The notes under the pieces are model-generated. The model did no database searches. It had not been told where the DNA came from and saw only the letters and a program-made list of their open reading frames with translations. Shown here piece after piece: positions 60,790-64,000 of a stretch of DNA of 64,000 nt. The stretch spans positions 234,130 to 298,129 of the forward strand of contig NZ_JAESIY010000009.1 of NCBI RefSeq assembly GCF_016757215.1, in the 5' to 3' direction. Each line of letters starts with the position of its first letter. The first letter of the stretch is position 1. The position numbers and the translations under genes were made by a program. The DNA comes from Fulvivirga sediminis. GTDB lineage: Bacteria > Bacteroidota > Bacteroidia > Cytophagales > Cyclobacteriaceae.

Positions 60790-63060
60790 ATGGTAGAAGA
60801 ATTTATTAAAATACTGGAAGCCGCAAGAGAGTCGTACCGCGCGTGCAATATTATGCATACGCAAGTGAACTTGAACCATGCGAAGCAATTATTGCCTGAA
60901 ATAGATGATGAAGAACAGCTCATTGCTTATCATAAGCTAAGCATAAAAGCACTTATATGGCTCTTTGGTCATGAAGAGCAAAATGCAACAGCAGTGCTCA
61001 ACCATTTTGAATATCTGGAAAGTATCAATCATGCAGAAGAATTAGATTACGTGCATGCTACTTCCTTTTATGGCTTTTGTGAGTTGCCTTTATTCGAAAA
61101 AGGTCTTAAAAAATTCCCAAAAAGTATTGGGCTAAAAAAGAACTTGGCGCGTTATTTTGAGCACCACAGAGAATACGACAAGGCCCAAGCCTGCTTAAAA
61201 GAAGCTATGGACCAGGCTCCTCATGATCTTGATGCCCTTATGGATAGCCAAATTTTTTACCAACGCGAAGCAGAATCGCTTGCCGGGAAAGGCTATGCTG
61301 ATATTAATGAAAGTAATATCAAACGACTAGTGGAAGTAAGTGGAGAAACCTATCAGAGCCGTTTTCAGCAAGAGCTATTAGCTTCTGATATGGCTAAATC
61401 TGCTCTTACAGAACATGAAATGAACTGCCACTTGGCTCTTAACTTTGCACGCCGAGGAGAATGGCAGCAGGCCGGAGAAACTTGGAGTGTACTAAGTGCC
61501 AAAGAAGCTCATAATAACAACAGCTTGCTCGCTTTCGCTGAATTAAATAATATGTCTAGAAGGTATAAAGATACTTTCACTTTATTAGATAACTATGAAG
61601 CTCCGAAAATAGCAGAATCTTTTAGCTCTTTGGATGATGCAATTAGTAAGTGGCAAGAAAAAAGTCCTACAAACAGGCAACACAGCAGGGCGTTGTACCT
61701 GAAAGGTGTAGCGCTTAAAGCGGAAGGAAATGCTGAGCAAGCTATAGCGTTATATGACCAGGCTCTAGAAATAACACCCATCAATACACAGGCCATTTTA
61801 GGGAAAGCGCGAGCATATTTTAGTTTGGAAAAGTATGAGGAATCATTCAACCTCATTAATGAGGCATACGAAGAAGGTCTTAGCAATGCTGTCTATTTTA
61901 ATGAATATGCAGAGATATACTTCGGTTTGAGAGATACCCAAAGATTATATCAAATATTAAACAGGTTACATCAAACAGAAGTGGTTACCGCAAGAACCGC
62001 CTACCTCATGGGAGTGGCCTTGTATGGTGGTGGTGATCATAAGAACTCTGTAGAATGGCTTACTAAATCATTGGAAAACTTCGGTTCGCATGCTGACTTG
62101 GCTAATGCATTATACTATAGGGCATTGGCACATAGAGCAAAATATGATTTTAGTGAGGCCATTAAAGATACCCAAGGGCTATTTCAATTTTACCAAGAAG
62201 GAAGCCCAAATTATCTGCATACCCTTCTGCTTATGGGTGATATGGCTTATCAGCTGAATGCACTTGATAAAGCTTATGACTACTTTGCCGCTGTTAATCA
62301 GCATCAACCAGTGAACGGTATTTATAAACTCTATATGCAGCTACTCATCCATGATGGTTATGATCAAAATTCACAATTTGGAAAACCAGAGAATATTTCA
62401 GAGCTCTCTTTGGAGTCATTAATTCACGAGCCTGAAGATGCCATTGATTATTTAGTCAATGCAAAAGTATATGCTATTTTCAATATGACAGAAGAGGCTA
62501 TTGCAGCTTACATACAAGTAGCTGATATGGGCTATAAACCTGATGTATATTACTACTCGGCATTCAATACAGCTTATGCTGCCAAGAAATATGCTGCTGT
62601 GGTAGAATTATATCATAAAATTCTGGAGATAGTACCTACGGCATTTAACGACGTGCTTTCTGCCAAATGGGCTTTTGCTTTGTATAAGTTAGAAAGGTAT
62701 GAAGAAACGGTAAAAGCCTATGAAGAAATACTTTATAACTTCCCTAGCATTTCCGATGACCTTGACAGCACTATTAAGTGGGCCAAGATAATAGCGGAAA
62801 GCCATTACCAATTGGGACATTATGATGAAGCGGTGAAGTATCTGGGCATAGTTTGCAGTCGTAAAAAGCAGCTTAGCTATCAAGACCTCTTTGATTTTGA
62901 AAAGTACCTGACTAGCCGCAATGATTATGACCCATTTACCCTTTATAGCCTATTAAAAACCCTAGAAGAAGATGGAGCAGAACTATCAGAAGAGCAACAA
63001 GATAAACTCAAAAAATTGGAAAGTAAATTACTGAATGAGCTGGTAAGTGCGGATTTTTAA
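60790..63060 (+). CDS. Large TPR-repeat protein, last gene of the long operon
   Basis: 756 aa, cytoplasmic. Tetratricopeptide-like repeats fill most of it, e.g. KFPKSIGLKKNLARYFEHHR, ALYLKGVALKAEGNAEQAIA, AILGKARAYFSLEKYEESFN, ANALYYRALAHRAKYDFSEA and AESHYQLGHYDEAVKYLGIV. The N-terminal 90 residues (MVEEFIKILEAARESYRACN) are a separate helical cap. It should form a superhelical binding surface, perhaps for the DUF1266 or giant protein. It begins 2 bp after the DUF1266 stop, and a strong terminator closes the operon. Confidence 0.88.
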   Translation: MVEEFIKILEAARESYRACNIMHTQVNLNHAKQLLPEIDDEEQLIAYHKLSIKALIWLFGHEEQNATAVLNHFEYLESINHAEELDYVHATSFYGFCELPLFEKGLKKFPKSIGLKKNLARYFEHHREYDKAQACLKEAMDQAPHDLDALMDSQIFYQREAESLAGKGYADINESNIKRLVEVSGETYQSRFQQELLASDMAKSALTEHEMNCHLALNFARRGEWQQAGETWSVLSAKEAHNNNSLLAFAELNNMSRRYKDTFTLLDNYEAPKIAESFSSLDDAISKWQEKSPTNRQHSRALYLKGVALKAEGNAEQAIALYDQALEITPINTQAILGKARAYFSLEKYEESFNLINEAYEEGLSNAVYFNEYAEIYFGLRDTQRLYQILNRLHQTEVVTARTAYLMGVALYGGGDHKNSVEWLTKSLENFGSHADLANALYYRALAHRAKYDFSEAIKDTQGLFQFYQEGSPNYLHTLLLMGDMAYQLNALDKAYDYFAAVNQHQPVNGIYKLYMQLLIHDGYDQNSQFGKPENISELSLESLIHEPEDAIDYLVNAKVYAIFNMTEEAIAAYIQVADMGYKPDVYYYSAFNTAYAAKKYAAVVELYHKILEIVPTAFNDVLSAKWAFALYKLERYEETVKAYEEILYNFPSISDDLDSTIKWAKIIAESHYQLGHYDEAVKYLGIVCSRKKQLSYQDLFDFEKYLTSRNDYDPFTLYSLLKTLEEDGAELSEEQQDKLKKLESKLLNELVSADF

Positions 63061-63072
63061 TTTGTGATAGTA

Positions 63073-63105
63073 AAGGCCGTTTCATAATGAAACGGCCTTC
63101 TATTT
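63073..63105 (+). terminator. Terminator of the long operon
   Basis: Arms AAGGCCGTTTCA (63073-63084) and TGAAACGGCCTT (63088-63099) around a 3-base loop, followed by a T-rich run. Confidence 0.88.
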
Positions 63106-63139
63106 TATAGCCTATTAAAGAGACTCTAACTTTCGTTTA

Positions 63140-63589
63140 TTATTGCCTTCTGGCAAGATTTCTTAAATTAATCAATGTTTGTTCCGCATCCTTACTAGAA
63201 GAGAACAATGACCTTGAGTTAATTATAATATATTTTTCCATTGCCTGATTATCCTTCATTTCCACTGTAATGTACTTAGTCTTCTTTAACTGAAAAGACG
63301 TTGGGTAACCAATTTGATCAAAAGTGTAGGATTTCGCTGGCCTAAATTGTTTTTTTAAAACTATTTTATCCCCCACAATTCGAGCATCACAAGAATAGGC
63401 AAACAAGTATATCAAAAAGCTTACTGAAGCTAAAAAGACAGCTGCAGATAGAAGCATTCCCATATGAAAATCCTGATCCAGATTTGAGAAAATAACTATA
63501 GGACTCATGATCAAAATAAAGAAGGCCGAAATGTACAAGCCTATACCAGTCCAATTAGATGACAATTTAACTTCTCCTTGATTATTCAT
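63140..63589 (-). CDS. Membrane protein of unknown function (PH-like)
   Basis: 149 aa from the ATG at 63587-63589; longer readings have no support. Two membrane helices (IGLYISAFFILIMSPIVIFS, MLLSAAVFLASVSFLIYLFA) are followed by a short beta-rich domain (RIVGDKIVLKKQFRPAKSYT, KYITVEMKDNQAMEKYIIIN) of the kind found in bacterial PH or DUF2244-like membrane proteins. The role is unknown. It converges on the long operon and lacks the palindrome. Confidence 0.7.
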   Translation of the reverse strand: MNNQGEVKLSSNWTGIGLYISAFFILIMSPIVIFSNLDQDFHMGMLLSAAVFLASVSFLIYLFAYSCDARIVGDKIVLKKQFRPAKSYTFDQIGYPTSFQLKKTKYITVEMKDNQAMEKYIIINSRSLFSSSKDAEQTLINLRNLARRQ

Positions 63590-64000
63590 TATACAAATTA
63601 TTAGTTCTAACAATCTGTATCTCATTAGGATAATAAAGGTAACACCTTGCAAAAACCGAAATTTTCAGAATTATTTGAATGTAATTAATACTGATATGAA
63701 TAATTAGTCTTTTACCGAATGTTCATGAATATACTGAAAGCTTAGTCAGCAATAAACCATTCCATCAAAAGCTTGATTTACCCCAATCTATGAAGCAGGA
63801 ACTTCAGCATATTATTTCCCAGAAGAATATTTGTGAATTTGTTAAGAAAAAAAATGAAGTATTTAACTAAATATATACTTTTGATTTTTAATCAAACATT
63901 CATTTTTTCATGAACAACAATTTTTTAATCGTATTAAGTTTTGGGATCAACCCCCAATCATCAGGACAGTATTAAGCTGTAATTAAGTTCTACAATCATA
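63590..64000. other. Right-edge intergenic region
   Basis: 411 bp of A/T-rich sequence without a convincing gene. A 26-codon frame (63790-63870) is probably chance. The region could hold the promoter of a gene beyond the edge. Confidence 0.4.

Noticed and set aside
44656..63060. A complete type VI or extracellular contractile injection system
   Set aside because: Only Hcp-like proteins are seen; sheath, baseplate, spike, AAA ATPase and membrane-complex genes are all absent from the window.
63790..63870. 26-codon frame near the right edge
   Set aside because: A/T-rich, lysine-heavy and with no promoter or conserved pattern.

Overview
The window comes from an AT-rich Bacteroidota chromosome, most likely a marine member of the Cytophagales (Fulvivirga- or Marivirga-like; the genus is a guess). 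The evidence is the gene content: TonB-dependent receptors with carboxypeptidase-regulatory domains, PD40/OmpA lipoproteins, a LytTR two-component pair and a DUF3570/DUF4266/ApbE operon. Promoters with the Bacteroidota -7 element TAnnTTTG and an upstream TTG agree with this. I found no tRNA, rRNA, CRISPR array, insertion sequence or replication origin.

Positions 1-42.6 kb are mostly ordinary chromosome. From the left they hold an RND efflux operon (regulator, TolC, adaptor, and a permease cut by the window edge) with two matching palindromes. Then come an M1 peptidase with tpx, purM, a TonB-dependent receptor, a PorE-like OmpA lipoprotein, a PD40-amidohydrolase fusion, a HAMP-GAF membrane protein and a second large outer-membrane receptor. 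After these lie TPR and oxygenase genes, a choice-of-anchor-L/OmpA protein, a cyclic-nucleotide-gated potassium channel and an M20 dipeptidase. Next is a tightly overlapping thioredoxin-ApbE-DUF4266-DUF3570 operon, then a LytS/LytTR pair divergent from an outer-membrane protein, a family 2 glycosyltransferase and a pirin. The gene-poor stretch 39.5-40.6 kb hides a decayed BLUF blue-light receptor gene.

Positions 42.6-63.1 kb form what looks like one co-regulated, largely undescribed gene set. Nine promoters in this stretch carry a 16-bp palindrome (consensus TCACTGAATTCCGTGA), or a weaker copy of it, at a nearly fixed distance (22 bp, once 23 bp) upstream of a TAnnTTTG -7 element. Three of the five intergenic regions with a strong site drive transcription in both directions. 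The controlled genes are: a SMI1/KNR4 protein; two Hcp/TssD-like tube proteins, one with an export signal; a coiled-coil + VWA + adenylosuccinate-synthetase-like operon; a three-gene membrane/unknown operon; a TPR histidine kinase with a NarL-type response regulator (the best candidate for the regulator of the set); a membrane-anchored unknown protein; two near-identical 133-residue proteins; a 234-residue relative of them; and, by probable read-through, an operon with two zinc-ribbon proteins (one of 1304 residues), a DUF1266 protein and a 756-residue TPR protein.

The function of this set is unknown. The Hcp-like and SMI1/KNR4 members hint at a secretion or toxin-immunity theme, but no sheath, baseplate, ATPase or membrane-complex gene of a type VI or contractile injection system is present here. 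The shared promoter architecture can be read directly from the sequence; the identity of the regulator and the purpose of the system are inference.
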